NCBI GenBank assembly: GCA_003646505.1
Contig: QMKT01000017.1
Location: 1 to 16,320, forward strand
Source of the DNA: Campylobacterota bacterium
GTDB lineage: Bacteria; Campylobacterota; Campylobacteria; Campylobacterales; Sulfurovaceae
Length of the DNA stretch: 16,320 bases
Direction: 5' to 3'
The notes beneath the pieces were generated by a model. The model was not told where the DNA came from, did not search any database, and saw only the letters and a list, made by a program, of their open reading frames with translations. Both the position numbers and the translations under genes were made by a program. Below are positions 1 through 9,126 of this stretch, piece by piece (position 1 is the first letter of the stretch; every line of letters starts with the position of its first letter).

Positions 1-593
1 AATTGATTTGAACCTATTTCAAGTTTAAATTGCTCTGCTTTACCACCATCAAATGGTACACCATCTACAAAACCTTCAAAATCTATCACAGTCATATCAC
101 CATCTCTTACCATACGTTTTCTAGCTAATTTAGTATAAGGCGATTGTGTATCAGCTAACTCTTGAAGTCTTTTTTCTACTTCTTTAGCGTCTACTGCTGG
201 TTTGTCAAATTTTGGTACAACATCCATATATCCTTCAAGATCAAATACCGGCTTAATAGAAACTTCTACTTCTACTTCAATACTATTGTCACCCTTGTCA
301 TATTTTTTAAATGTTGGTTGGCCAAGGATATCTGCTGAATTAATTCCTGCTTCTTTGATACCTGCATCGATAAGCTCTTTCAGTGCTTCACCTTCTGCAT
401 CCTGAGTAAGTTTGTCACCATGTAATTTTTTCACTACATGTGGCGGTACTTTACCTTGTCTAAAACCATCAACTTTCATCTCTTTACCTGCTTGAACAGC
501 CATAGTATTGATATGTGCTTCTACTACATCATTTTCTATCGTACCAGATACGATAACATTTGCTTCATTTACTTTATTTACTGTAACTTTCAC
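1..593 (-). CDS. tig: Trigger factor, N-terminal part (runs off the left edge)
   Basis: Trigger factor is the ribosome-bound chaperone and prolyl isomerase that meets nascent chains at the exit tunnel. About 197 codons are present. The N-terminal ribosome-binding domain holds the signature GFRQGKVP at residues 43-50. The reading continues into the start of the FKBP-type isomerase domain (VIDFEGFVDGVPFDGGKAEQ) and stops at the window edge within that domain; the C-terminal chaperone domain lies outside. The start is GTG at 593-591, chosen because translation from there gives a typical family N-terminus (VKVTVNKVNEANVIV) and an AAAGGA ribosome site lies just upstream. In Campylobacterota tig is usually followed by clpP and def and lies beside folE. 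Here folE is nearby, but two other loci lie between. Identity is very secure. Confidence 0.96.
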   Translation of the reverse strand, partial: MKVTVNKVNEANVIVSGTIENDVVEAHINTMAVQAGKEMKVDGFRQGKVPPHVVKKLHGDKLTQDAEGEALKELIDAGIKEAGINSADILGQPTFKKYDKGDNSIEVEVEVSIKPVFDLEGYMDVVPKFDKPAVDAKEVEKRLQELADTQSPYTKLARKRMVRDGDMTVIDFEGFVDGVPFDGGKAEQFKLEIGSNQ

Positions 594-609
594 TACAATC
601 CTTTAATAT

Positions 610-635
610 ATAATGTCGTGATTTTATCTAAATAA
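610..635 (-). promoter_or_regulatory. Probable tig promoter -10 region
   Basis: On the minus strand TTAGATAAAAT (631-621) sits about 30 bases before the GTG start, predicting transcription from about 614 and a ~20-base leader. The same 11-mer occurs at the expected place upstream of dnaA. There is no clear -35 box, as is usual for sigma-70 promoters in this phylum. Confidence 0.4.
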
Positions 636-684
636 TGTTGAAATACTACTAAGAGGGAAATTTTGGGGAAAAAGAGATGGAAAT

Positions 685-711
685 TAGCGTGCAACAAAGT
701 ATTGCACGCTA
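685..711 (-). terminator. Hairpin after the DUF302-like gene
   Basis: A perfect 10-bp inverted repeat TAGCGTGCAA / TTGCACGCTA with a 7-base loop starts 11 bases after the stop codon of the minus-strand gene at 723-1691. Reading on the minus strand, a short T-run (CTTTTTC) follows only after about 10 further bases, so this is a plausible but imperfect Rho-independent terminator. It also separates that gene from tig. Confidence 0.55.
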
Positions 712-722
712 GAGGAAAAATA

Positions 723-1691
723 TTATTGCTTAACGAGTTCGAAACCCATTTCTTTAAATATTGCAACTACTTCAGCATCTACTGCTCTCATAGAATCAAT
801 TTGTTTTTGATCTTTCATGTTAAGCGCAGAGATCCAATTGTCTACACTTGCATAACCAACATGAAGTTCATTCGTACCTTTTGGAATGTAGAAATAAACT
901 GAACATGGCGCAAACATACCTGCTTCAGGTGTACCTCTGTTAAAGATTGAGTTCGAGAATTCAAAGTGACATAAAAGTGAAACCCAGTATGCATCATATT
1001 TATCAAATTCAAGCTCTTGATCATCAAATTCAAATTTAAAGTCAACAAATCCTGCAATGATAAAATTAGCTTTTGCAAAACGTCCATCGTGATCACCGAC
1101 AAACTCTTCTATAAATTCTTCCATATCATCTGGTTTATCAAACTTTTTAACCAATTTAGTCAACCCATGCGTAGGAAGTGGTTCTGTATGCTCAAACTTT
1201 TTTGTTTTTGTTGGCTTCATCTCTTTAGTAACAAGCGCATCCCATTCAGCGATCATATCTGTAAATTCTTTTCTTGTATCAGGATTCTTTTCACCAATGA
1301 TATCAAGCATTGTATCTGCTGCTAAATGTCCAAACCATGTGTTGTCATCTGCTTTGGTATCAAGTGTTTTATAGACCAAAAAGTTAAACGGAGCGTACGC
1401 ACCAAAATCAGGGTTTGCAAGAAGTAAAGTTCTTAACTTTTCGTCATTTTTTAAACCAAAGAAAGAGAGCATCTCTACACCTTTTTCTTTAAATTTTTTA
1501 TAGTAAAAATTTTCAATATGTTTGTTTACCGCTACATTGGTAAACCCAACAGAATCTATCTTCTTCATGAGCGTATCGATTTGGGTCTCTTTATTACCCT
1601 CTATCCCTTGCAATTCCGCCGTCAACTGTGTTCCTGCATGAGCCAACCCTACAAGAAGCATTAGTGACAATATGATCTTACTTATTTTCAT
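723..1691 (-). CDS. Exported protein with two DUF302-like halves, function unknown
   Basis: A 322-residue protein with a clear signal peptide (hydrophobic stretch at about residues 6-18, ending LAHAG), so it is probably periplasmic. Two segments resemble each other and the DUF302 core: NPDFGAYAPFNFLVYKTLD at 93-111 and TPEAGMFAPCSVYFYIPKG at 254-272. Each follows a helix-like stretch (around 75-92 and 237-253) and is itself followed by a segment that could complete the small alpha/beta fold. The second copy has the Cys of the usual PC motif; the first has Phe in its place. The linker at about 155-190 is rich in Lys and Pro. The ATG start has a good AAAGGA site. The gene is transcribed alone, between its own promoter and a hairpin. 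DUF302 proteins have no settled function; assignment to this family is from pattern memory and is moderate. Confidence 0.62.
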   Translation of the reverse strand: MKISKIILSLMLLVGLAHAGTQLTAELQGIEGNKETQIDTLMKKIDSVGFTNVAVNKHIENFYYKKFKEKGVEMLSFFGLKNDEKLRTLLLANPDFGAYAPFNFLVYKTLDTKADDNTWFGHLAADTMLDIIGEKNPDTRKEFTDMIAEWDALVTKEMKPTKTKKFEHTEPLPTHGLTKLVKKFDKPDDMEEFIEEFVGDHDGRFAKANFIIAGFVDFKFEFDDQELEFDKYDAYWVSLLCHFEFSNSIFNRGTPEAGMFAPCSVYFYIPKGTNELHVGYASVDNWISALNMKDQKQIDSMRAVDAEVVAIFKEMGFELVKQ

Positions 1692-1715
1692 GTCTATCCT
1701 TTATTTAATTAAACT

Positions 1716-1730
1716 GATTAACATCATAAT
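1716..1730 (-). promoter_or_regulatory. Probable promoter -10 of the DUF302-like gene
   Basis: TATGAT on the minus strand (1728-1723) lies in an A/T-rich stretch and predicts a start of transcription near 1716, 25 bases before the ATG. No clear -35 box is seen. Confidence 0.35.
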
Positions 1731-1813
1731 AAAAATTGCATTAATATGTGTTTAACAATCAAATATACTTCTAATCAATCTATGCAATGTACCTTTTCTA
1801 CTAGAAATTAAGC

Positions 1814-1826
1814 TATACTCATTTCA
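1814..1826 (+). promoter_or_regulatory. TATACT -10 element directly before the mutY remnant
   Basis: TATACT at 1814-1819 ends seven bases before the ATG at 1826, and no ribosome-binding sequence precedes that ATG. If the element is used, the transcript would begin at or next to the start codon and be leaderless. Confidence 0.35.
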
Positions 1827-2130
1827 TGTATTCACAAACACATCTCGCTATCCAAAAATGGTACAAAGCACACGGTAGAACAGAACTTCCATGGCGCACG
1901 ACTAAAGATCCCTACCACATTTATCTCTCTGAGGTCATGCTGCAACAGACACAGGTGAAGTTAGACATATTTATACACACTTTAAACTTATTTGCAAAGT
2001 CTATGTTTATGATGAACTGGACAAAGAACAGGAACATTATTTTTCTACCCATGATATACAAAAACTTGCCATTTCAAAAGTAGATGAAAAAATAATTAAA
2101 TTGTATTTAGATACAATACACACATATTAA
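1826..2130 (+). pseudogene. mutY: Internally deleted mutY (A/G-specific adenine glycosylase) remnant
   Basis: MutY removes adenine mispaired with 8-oxoguanine. Codons from 1826 give a normal MutY N-terminus: LPWRTTKDPYHIYLSEVMLQ, then QTQV, including the catalytic Glu (residue 36). At about 1955-1962 the family match ends in this frame. In another frame, 1960-2127 reads VRHIYTHFKL followed by LAISKVDEKIIKLY, which matches the C-terminal 8-oxoG-recognition domain of MutY (the E. coli counterpart has RHTFSHFHL), and ends with TAA at 2128-2130. Roughly 220 residues are absent: the catalytic Asp region, the helix-hairpin-helix and the four Cys of the 4Fe-4S cluster. The original frame stays open to 2083 and would give an 85-residue product with a meaningless tail. 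The two ends are otherwise uncorrupted, which suggests a recent deletion or an assembly fault. folE begins 15 bases downstream. Confidence 0.85.
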
Positions 2131-2145
2131 TACTTGGAAACTGTT

Positions 2146-2724
2146 ATGACAAAAGATGAAGAATTTGAACAAGCTATCACTAAAGTACTTGAACTTTTAG
2201 GGGAAGACCCAAAGAGAGAGGGACTTGAAAAAACCCCTAATCGTGTAGCAAAAGCACTTAAGTTTCTTACAGAAGGGTATGACCAAGACCCAGAAGAGAT
2301 ACTGGGTGAAGCACTTTTCACCACAAGTAATGACGAGATGGTTTTGGTGCGTGACATTGAATTCTACTCTATGTGTGAGCATCATATGTTACCCATCATC
2401 GGTCGTGTCCATGTGGCATATATACCCGATGGTAAAGTTGTTGGTCTTTCTAAGATCCCTCGTATCGTAAACGTTTATGCAAGACGTTTACAAATACAAG
2501 AACAGATGACCGAACAGATAGCAGATGCAATTTTAAATACCATTAAACCAAAAGGTGTGGCAGTCGTGGTTCACGCCCGCCATATGTGTATGGAGATGAG
2601 AGGGGTTCAAAAGATAAACTCAACCACTGTCTCTTCTGCACTTCGCGGACTCTTTAAGAGTGATGAGCGTACAAGATCTGAATTTTATAACCTGATCAAT
2701 ACACCCGCACCGTCTAACTTCTAA
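2146..2724 (+). CDS. folE: GTP cyclohydrolase I
   Basis: FolE converts GTP to 7,8-dihydroneopterin triphosphate, the first step to tetrahydrofolate and also a route to queuosine precursors. It is a cytoplasmic zinc enzyme. From the ATG at 2146 the protein has 192 residues, usual for the bacterial family. Zinc ligands are visible as Cys77 and His80 in [11 protein letters not shown] and Cys148 in HMCMEMRG. The motif GLSKIPRIV at 100-108 and the C-terminal [15 protein letters not shown] at 166-180 are typical. A TTG at 2134 could extend it by four codons, but GGAA lies just before the ATG at 2146, so I prefer the ATG. No separate promoter is obvious; it may be read through from the mutY remnant upstream. 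In Campylobacterota folE commonly neighbours tig, as it nearly does here. Confidence 0.97.
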   Translation: MTKDEEFEQAITKVLELLGEDPKREGLEKTPNRVAKALKFLTEGYDQDPEEILGEALFTTSNDEMVLVRDIEFYSMCEHHMLPIIGRVHVAYIPDGKVVGLSKIPRIVNVYARRLQIQEQMTEQIADAILNTIKPKGVAVVVHARHMCMEMRGVQKINSTTVSSALRGLFKSDERTRSEFYNLINTPAPSNF

Positions 2725-2734
2725 AACATTGAAT

Positions 2735-2760
2735 CCCTCTAGGCAGAGGGTTTATTATTT
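2735..2760 (+). terminator. Rho-independent terminator after folE
   Basis: CCCTCT-AGGC-AGAGGG (2735-2750) forms a 6-bp GC-rich stem with a 4-base loop, followed by TTTATTATTT. It lies 10 bases past the folE stop and ends five bases before the stop codon of the converging minus-strand gene, so the hairpin may serve both. The T-rich tail exists only on the plus strand. Confidence 0.75.
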
Positions 2761-3330
2761 ACCTTTGCGTGTATACTGTTTCATATTCGTATATATTCGC
2801 CGTAGATCCGGTCTGGCAAACTGCATATAACGATGTCGGGTCATGAGCACAGGCATACCCACTTCAGCCCACTTATACAATACCTGTATATCTTCATGCT
2901 TCACATGTATACAGCCGTGAGAAGTACTGTTTATATTTCCTTTATGCAAAGCATGTCCCCATTTGGTAAAAAATAGAGAGAAATCCATGTTGTTACTGCC
3001 ATCTTCCTCAGGATATTCCTTAGAGGTATAAAAACGTTTTTTCCAAAGCACCTTCCATTTTCCCGAAGGGGTAAACCCTTTCTCTTCTCCCGAAGATACC
3101 CCTCCACTCAACCAGACTGTCCCATCTTTGTCTACTGCATAAAACCTTCCATCGCTCTCTTCTTCTCTTACAGAGACAAGAATGAAGTCTTTACCCTTTA
3201 AATCAAATTCATATAATTTGCCATTTTTATTGATATAACTAAATTCTGTTTTAGAGTGCGGTATTAGTTCTCTTGGTGCTGCTTCAAGAGATATCAGTAA
3301 ACATAGTATACCTATATATATAACTCTCAT
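2755..3330 (-). CDS. Small exported L,D-transpeptidase (YkuD family)
   Basis: A 191-residue protein with an N-terminal signal sequence (hydrophobic residues 3-15, MRVIYIGILCLLISLEAAP). The YkuD catalytic signature is present: His129 in ALHKG and SHGCIHV at 137-143 with Cys140 as the expected nucleophile, the usual His-x(8)-SHGC arrangement. Such enzymes act in the periplasm on peptidoglycan stem peptides, making 3-3 cross-links, trimming tetrapeptides or attaching proteins. No separate peptidoglycan-binding domain is visible, only about 50 residues before the catalytic domain. The usual Arg after the SHGC motif is His here (CIHV). The ATG is preceded by AAGGAT at good spacing, and TATAAT (3356-3351 on the minus strand) is a likely -10. 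Which reaction it performs cannot be told from the sequence. In Helicobacter and Campylobacter, related proteins (Csd6/Pgp2) govern cell shape, but this one is shorter. Confidence 0.9.
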   Translation of the reverse strand: MRVIYIGILCLLISLEAAPRELIPHSKTEFSYINKNGKLYEFDLKGKDFILVSVREEESDGRFYAVDKDGTVWLSGGVSSGEEKGFTPSGKWKVLWKKRFYTSKEYPEEDGSNNMDFSLFFTKWGHALHKGNINSTSHGCIHVKHEDIQVLYKWAEVGMPVLMTRHRYMQFARPDLRRIYTNMKQYTRKGK

Positions 3331-3343
3331 ACTGTGATCCTTA

Positions 3344-3360
3344 CCACTCTATTATATAAC
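3344..3360 (-). promoter_or_regulatory. Probable promoter of the small L,D-transpeptidase gene
   Basis: A perfect TATAAT on the minus strand (3356-3351) predicts transcription from about 3344, 14 bases before the ATG, leaving just room for the AAGGAT ribosome site. Confidence 0.45.
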
Positions 3361-3406
3361 TTTTTTTAATATATATTTATAGTAGCATATTAATCGTTCA
3401 ACTCAG

Positions 3407-3436
3407 GTATCATTCCTTAATAAGGAGTATCATCCC
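3407..3436 (+). repeat. Palindrome flanked by a 20-base-spaced direct repeat upstream of nifS
   Basis: GTATCATTCC at 3407-3416 is repeated as GTATCATCCC at 3427-3436, exactly 20 bases (two helical turns) apart. Between and overlapping them is a perfect 6-1-6 palindrome, TCCTTA-A-TAAGGA (3414-3426). The element lies in the 220-base gap between the divergent transpeptidase and nifS genes, about 115 bases before nifS. It could be an operator; it does not match a regulator site that I know. Confidence 0.3.
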
Positions 3437-3519
3437 CATCTTTAAAATACAATTTTATGTTACTTTAAGAAAAAGAGCGTAATATGCAAAAAATTATTAG
3501 GATAAAAAATGTCTTAATT

Positions 3520-4753
<1,234 letters not shown>

Positions 4754-4872
4754 AATTCCTGAGCCAAAGGCGAAGCTTTAGTGAGGTACACCCGAAGGGT
4801 ATTTCCTACGGGTAATTGAAAGATTGGCTTTACCAATTTTCAAGAAGAAATATATTATACGAAGGATATAAA
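4754..4872 (+). other. Structured nifS-nifU spacer with several hairpins
   Basis: This 119-base spacer holds ACCC-GAA-GGGT (4790-4800), an alternative longer pairing of ACCCG (4790-4794) with CGGGT (4809-4813), and ATTGG-CTTTA-CCAAT (4823-4837) that extends to 8 bp with one G-T pair. None is followed by a T-run, so simple termination is unlikely. The first two pairings exclude each other. The spacer may tune the NifS to NifU ratio by RNA processing or pausing, or may be a dispersed intergenic repeat. Confidence 0.4.
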
Positions 4873-5847
4873 ATGGGAATAGATAGTTTAATTGGCGGTA
4901 CCATCTGGGATGAGTATAGCGACAAAGTGACAGACCTTATGAATAATCCAAAAAATATGGGTGAAATCACTGAAGAAGAAGCAAAAGAGATGGAAGCAAG
5001 ACTTATCGTTGCAGACTTTGGGGCAGAGAGTTGTGGAGATGCTGTACGTCTTTACTGGGCTGTAGAACCAGAAACTGATGTGATTTTAAAATCCAAATTT
5101 AAAAGTTTTGGTTGCGGTACTGCCATCGCAAGTTCAGACACTATGGCAGAACTTTGTCTAGGTAAATCTGTAGATGAAGCTGTAAAGATTACTAACATCG
5201 ACGTTGAACTTGCCATGCGTGATAATCCAGATACCCCTGCTGTACCACCACAAAAAATGCACTGTTCTGTTATGGCATATGATGTTATTAAAAAAGCAGC
5301 TGCACAGTACAAGGGTGTAGATATGGAGAGCTTTGAAGAAGAGGTTATCGTATGTGAATGTGCGCGTGTTACTCTCTCTACACTTCAAGAAGTTATCCGT
5401 CTTAATGACCTTACCACAGTAGAGCAAATAGCTGACTATACTAAAGCCGGTGCATTTTGCAAATCATGTATTCGCCCTGGTGGACATGAAGAGAAAGACA
5501 TCTATCTTGTAGACTTACTAGAAGAGTACGAAAAAGAGAAACTTGCAGGTAAGGCTTCTTTAGGTAATGATGCAGCACCCACTAGTGACTTTGCGGCTAT
5601 GACTATCGTTCAACGTATCAAAGCCGTTGACAAGATAGTCGATGATAATATCCGTCAAATGCTCATCATGGATGGCGGAGATATGGAAATCTTAGACATC
5701 AAAGAAAACGGTGAAAACTTCGACATTTATATTCGTTATCTAGGTGCATGTTCTGGTTGTGCCTCTTCAAGCACAGGTACACTTTTTGCAATTGAAAATG
5801 TTTTAAAAGAGAAGCTTAGTGATAAGATTAGGGTTTTACCTATTTAA
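4873..5847 (+). CDS. nifU: NifU-type Fe-S cluster scaffold, three-domain
   Basis: NifU receives sulfur from NifS and builds Fe-S clusters for transfer to target proteins. The 324-residue protein has all three domains: an IscU-like scaffold with Cys54, Cys81 and Cys131; a BFD-like [2Fe-2S] domain with Cys161, Cys163 (VCECARVT), Cys196 and Cys199 (FCKSCIRPG); and the NifU C-terminal domain with CSGC (Cys293, Cys296). I start at the ATG at 4873 because MGIDSLIGGTIWDEYSDKV is the family N-terminus and GAAGGAT lies eight bases before it; an upstream in-frame extension to 4816 lacks family similarity and runs through the hairpin-rich spacer. It is in operon with nifS. The BFD domain suggests that redox state or an associated reductase influences cluster release, as known for the family. 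Confidence 0.95.
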   Translation: MGIDSLIGGTIWDEYSDKVTDLMNNPKNMGEITEEEAKEMEARLIVADFGAESCGDAVRLYWAVEPETDVILKSKFKSFGCGTAIASSDTMAELCLGKSVDEAVKITNIDVELAMRDNPDTPAVPPQKMHCSVMAYDVIKKAAAQYKGVDMESFEEEVIVCECARVTLSTLQEVIRLNDLTTVEQIADYTKAGAFCKSCIRPGGHEEKDIYLVDLLEEYEKEKLAGKASLGNDAAPTSDFAAMTIVQRIKAVDKIVDDNIRQMLIMDGGDMEILDIKENGENFDIYIRYLGACSGCASSSTGTLFAIENVLKEKLSDKIRVLPI

Positions 5848-5873
5848 GTTATCTCTTCTTCTTTTCTTTTATC

Positions 5874-5903
5874 TGTAAAGTAGGTTTTATAACCTACTTT
5901 ACA
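5874..5903. terminator. Strong hairpin between converging nifU and recJ
   Basis: TGTAAAGTAGGTT (5874-5886) and AACCTACTTTACA (5891-5903) form a perfect 13-bp stem with the 4-base loop TTAT. The recJ stop codon (5896-5894) lies inside the stem. Neither strand has a T-run after the hairpin; a pyrimidine-rich tract (5851-5873) precedes it on the plus strand. It probably ends or protects both transcripts, but it is not a textbook intrinsic terminator. Confidence 0.55.
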
Positions 5904-7477
5904 ATCACCTTATCCACCATCAACTGCAGAGTGACTTTTCCTCTAAAATGATTTTCATTTACTGTATAAACAACATCCACTTTAGAGCCCACTTCGTACA
6001 CTTCACGAGTCTTAAACTGTACACCTGCCATCACTAACCCATCTTGTGCAAAAGAAAAACGTAAATGTTCACCCTCTTTACCCATGGCATCGGCTTGAAG
6101 TATTTCAATGTTTTTAGAAATGAACTTGGGTGTGGGGTTTCCCTGTCCGTAAGGCTCAAACTTTTTTATAGTCTTGGTAAGGTCAAAAGAGATATTTTGA
6201 AAGTGCCATTCTCCCACAATATCAGGATCTACATCATCTTTAATATAGTCACCCTTGGCAAAATTTTCTTGAAGCTTCATTTTAAAGGCTTTTAAGCTCT
6301 TATTCTTCAAAGAAAGACCTATGGCAGCCTGATGTCCACCAAACTTCTCTAAATGGCTTCTACAGCTATCTGTAATACCAAAAAGGTCACACTCTCCAAA
6401 GCTTCTACCACTTCCTTTAAGTATTCCCTCACCATTGTCACTTAAAACAATACATGGTTTTTCATGATGTCGTGCCACTCTGGCTGCTACTATACCCACA
6501 ACACCTTCATGCCAATGCTCACCAGCTACGACTATTACTTCATCATTTGTATTTACCTGTAACATCGCCTTTTGAGTAATATCTTGCTCTGTTGCTTTTC
6601 TAAGTGTGTTAAAGTCTTTAAGTCTTTCTAATCGCACTCTTGCATCGTATATATTTGTTGATGCCAAAAAATCTACTGAAAAAGAAGCATCTTCCATCCG
6701 TCCTGCTGCATTAAGCAACGGAGCTAAGAAAAAACCTATATCTTCTGCATTGAGTGCCTCTTTCTGACTATGTTCTAAAAAGGCTTTTATGGCTGGTCTT
6801 TTACTTTTATTCAAAGCCTGTATCCCTGCTTCAACCATTGCTCTATTAATATGTTGTAAGGGCATCATATCTGCTATAATTGCAATGGCTACGAGTTCCA
6901 TGTAAGACATCATATTAATTTTAATCTCTAAATCATTTTTAAGTGAAGCTATGAGATACCAAGCTATCTGTGCACCACACACTTCCTCATAAGGGAAAGT
7001 GCATTCCTCTTGCTTTTGATCTATGATCGCATAAGCTTCTGGCACTTCTGGAGCCAACAAATGATGGTCAGTAATAATGAGTTCTATTCCCTCATCTTTA
7101 CACAGTTTGGCAGCATATACAGCAGAGATACCATTGTCTACAGTGATGGCTAAATCAGTTCCTAGTATACGTGGGATAATATTTGCTGAAAGCCCATAGC
7201 CATCTTTAAATCGGTTAGGGATTATCCACTCTATAGGGTAATCTATCTCTTCAAAAAAAAGTTTCATAAGTGTGGTTGAAGTCACACCATCTACGTCATA
7301 GTCACCAATAATGGTGATTTTCTCTTTGTTTTTGATAGCTTTGACTATACGTTTGGTTGCTTTATCCATATCTTTGAAAGTGGAAGGTTGAGGAAGATCT
7401 TTTAAAGAGAGAAATCCCTCTTTAAAACGATTTTGAAGAAGTAACTCTAACGCAGTAAGCGTTAATTTTTTATGCAT
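5894..7477 (-). CDS. recJ: Single-stranded-DNA-specific 5'-3' exonuclease RecJ
   Basis: RecJ degrades single-stranded DNA from the 5' end in recombination and repair. The 527-residue protein is a little shorter than E. coli RecJ (577). The DHH-family metal motifs are present: [12 protein letters not shown] at 57-68, VDNG at 113-116, and TDHHLL at 136-141. Motif [14 protein letters not shown] and the DHHA1 domain ([17 protein letters not shown], then [11 protein letters not shown]) follow, then the C-terminal OB-like domain. The ATG overlaps the end of pyrG by 8 bases (ATGCATAA holds both start and stop), and no good ribosome site is visible, so translation is probably coupled to pyrG. The pyrG-recJ pair is common in Campylobacterota. 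Identity is very secure. Confidence 0.96.
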   Translation of the reverse strand: MHKKLTLTALELLLQNRFKEGFLSLKDLPQPSTFKDMDKATKRIVKAIKNKEKITIIGDYDVDGVTSTTLMKLFFEEIDYPIEWIIPNRFKDGYGLSANIIPRILGTDLAITVDNGISAVYAAKLCKDEGIELIITDHHLLAPEVPEAYAIIDQKQEECTFPYEEVCGAQIAWYLIASLKNDLEIKINMMSYMELVAIAIIADMMPLQHINRAMVEAGIQALNKSKRPAIKAFLEHSQKEALNAEDIGFFLAPLLNAAGRMEDASFSVDFLASTNIYDARVRLERLKDFNTLRKATEQDITQKAMLQVNTNDEVIVVAGEHWHEGVVGIVAARVARHHEKPCIVLSDNGEGILKGSGRSFGECDLFGITDSCRSHLEKFGGHQAAIGLSLKNKSLKAFKMKLQENFAKGDYIKDDVDPDIVGEWHFQNISFDLTKTIKKFEPYGQGNPTPKFISKNIEILQADAMGKEGEHLRFSFAQDGLVMAGVQFKTREVYEVGSKVDVVYTVNENHFRGKVTLQLMVDKVIVK

Positions 7478-9110
7478 CTATATTTTTATGTGCAAGCGAC
7501 GCTTCTACAAATGCCAAAATAGCAGGATTTACATTTTGAAGTCTTGATGTGAATTCCGGGTGAAACTGAACCCCTAGGAACCATGGATGGTCTACCACTT
7601 CTACTGCTTCTATAAGCCCATGAGATTCACCTGTAATATCCATACCATTAGCTTCAAGTGCTTCTCGGTATGCAGGGTTAGCTTCATATCGGTGTCTATG
7701 TCGTTCAAAGATCATTGGTGCATCATAGGCATTTCTAAGATTTGAACCTTCTTTAGTTTCACATTCATACTCACCAAGACGCATCGTTCCACCCATTGGT
7801 GATGTTTTTGTTCTAACTTGTTTAGAACCAGAAGCATCTATAAATTCATCTATAAGATAGATCAGTGGATTTGTTGTATTTTCATCAAATTCTACAGAGT
7901 TTGCATCTTCATGTTTTAACACATTTCTTGCAAATTCCACCATAGAAAGTTGCATACCAAGACAAATACCTAAAAATGGTATTTTTTCTTCTCTTGCATA
8001 TTGAATAGCCTTGATCTTACCTTCAATACCACGAGAACCAAAGCCACCTGCAACTAAAATGCCATCACAATCATTGAGAAATTTCTCAGCACTCTCATCT
8101 TCTACCTTTTCTGAATCAACCCATTTAATATTGACTTTTGTATCTAGATGTGCCCCTGCGTGGATCAGTGCTTCAGTAAGCGATTTATATGATTCTTTTA
8201 AATCTAAATATTTACCGACAAATGCTATTTTCATTTCAGAACTTGGGATAATAATTCTATGTACCAAGTTTGACCATTCATCCATTTTTGGTACACAATC
8301 TTCAAGTTCAAGTTGTTTACAAATAGGTATTAACATATCTTGTTCTAAGAAATTCAAAGGTACTTGATAAATAGTTTGTGCATCTGCAGCAACGATCACT
8401 GACTCTTCTTCTACATCACAAGAATATGCGATCTTACGTTTTATTTCTGTAGAAACTGCTACTTCAGCCCTTAGAACAAGCATATTAGGAGCGATACCTA
8501 TACGTCTTAATTCCTGTACAGAGTGTTGGGTAGGCTTTGTTTTAAGTTCCCCTGCTGCTTTGATATAAGGTAAGAGTGTCACATGTATATTCATAACTTG
8601 CTCTTTACCAAATTCATGTTTCATTTGTCTGATAGTTTCAAGAAATGGTAACCCTTCAATATCACCTGTAGTTCCACCAAGTTCAACAATGAGTATCTCT
8701 CTACCCTCACCTGCACGAATAATACGTTCTTTTATTTCATTTACAATGTGAGGTACAACTTGAATGGTTTTTCCAAGGTATTTACCTTTACGTTCATTTT
8801 CAATAACAGTTTTATAGACCAAACCCGTTGTAAAGTTGTTATTTTGTGTTAAAGAAGTGTCTAAAAATCTTTCATAATGACCCAAATCAAGATCTGTTTC
8901 TGCACCATCTTTTGTTACAAATACTTCACCATGTTCAAGTGGTGACATCGTACCTGGATCTACATTGATGTATGGATCTAATTTTAAGACACCTACACGT
9001 TGTCCTGTATGTTTTAATAATGTTCCTACACTCGCAGCAGTAATACCTTTTCCTAAAGAAGAAAGTACACCACCCGTAACAAAAATATATTTTGTTGAAT
9101 TCTCACTCAT
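7470..9110 (-). CDS. pyrG: CTP synthase
   Basis: PyrG aminates UTP to CTP using glutamine and ATP, feeding RNA, DNA and phospholipid synthesis. The 546-residue protein has the full two-domain form: the synthetase domain begins [20 protein letters not shown] (P-loop Lys21) and includes [15 protein letters not shown]; the class I glutaminase domain has GGFGSRG at 355-361, the nucleophile Cys383 in LGICLGMQ, and His517 and Glu519 in VQFHPEF. It lies 16 bases after the dnaN stop and overlaps recJ, so dnaN-pyrG-recJ is very likely one transcript. A ribosome site AAAGGAAA lies inside the end of dnaN, slightly far from the ATG. CTP synthase linked directly to the clamp gene joins precursor supply to replication gene expression. 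Confidence 0.97.
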   Translation of the reverse strand: MSENSTKYIFVTGGVLSSLGKGITAASVGTLLKHTGQRVGVLKLDPYINVDPGTMSPLEHGEVFVTKDGAETDLDLGHYERFLDTSLTQNNNFTTGLVYKTVIENERKGKYLGKTIQVVPHIVNEIKERIIRAGEGREILIVELGGTTGDIEGLPFLETIRQMKHEFGKEQVMNIHVTLLPYIKAAGELKTKPTQHSVQELRRIGIAPNMLVLRAEVAVSTEIKRKIAYSCDVEEESVIVAADAQTIYQVPLNFLEQDMLIPICKQLELEDCVPKMDEWSNLVHRIIIPSSEMKIAFVGKYLDLKESYKSLTEALIHAGAHLDTKVNIKWVDSEKVEDESAEKFLNDCDGILVAGGFGSRGIEGKIKAIQYAREEKIPFLGICLGMQLSMVEFARNVLKHEDANSVEFDENTTNPLIYLIDEFIDASGSKQVRTKTSPMGGTMRLGEYECETKEGSNLRNAYDAPMIFERHRHRYEANPAYREALEANGMDITGESHGLIEAVEVVDHPWFLGVQFHPEFTSRLQNVNPAILAFVEASLAHKNIDA

Positions 9111-9126
9111 AGTTCGTTGTTTCCTT

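Noticed and set aside
1950..1970. A programmed frameshift joining the two parts of mutY
   Set aside because: The two frames abut, but no slippery sequence is present and the joined product would still lack the whole catalytic core and Fe-S cluster, so deletion explains it better.
4816..4872. An N-terminal extension of NifU back to 4816
   Set aside because: The extra residues do not match the family, the codons lie in the hairpin-rich spacer, and the ATG at 4873 has a good ribosome site.
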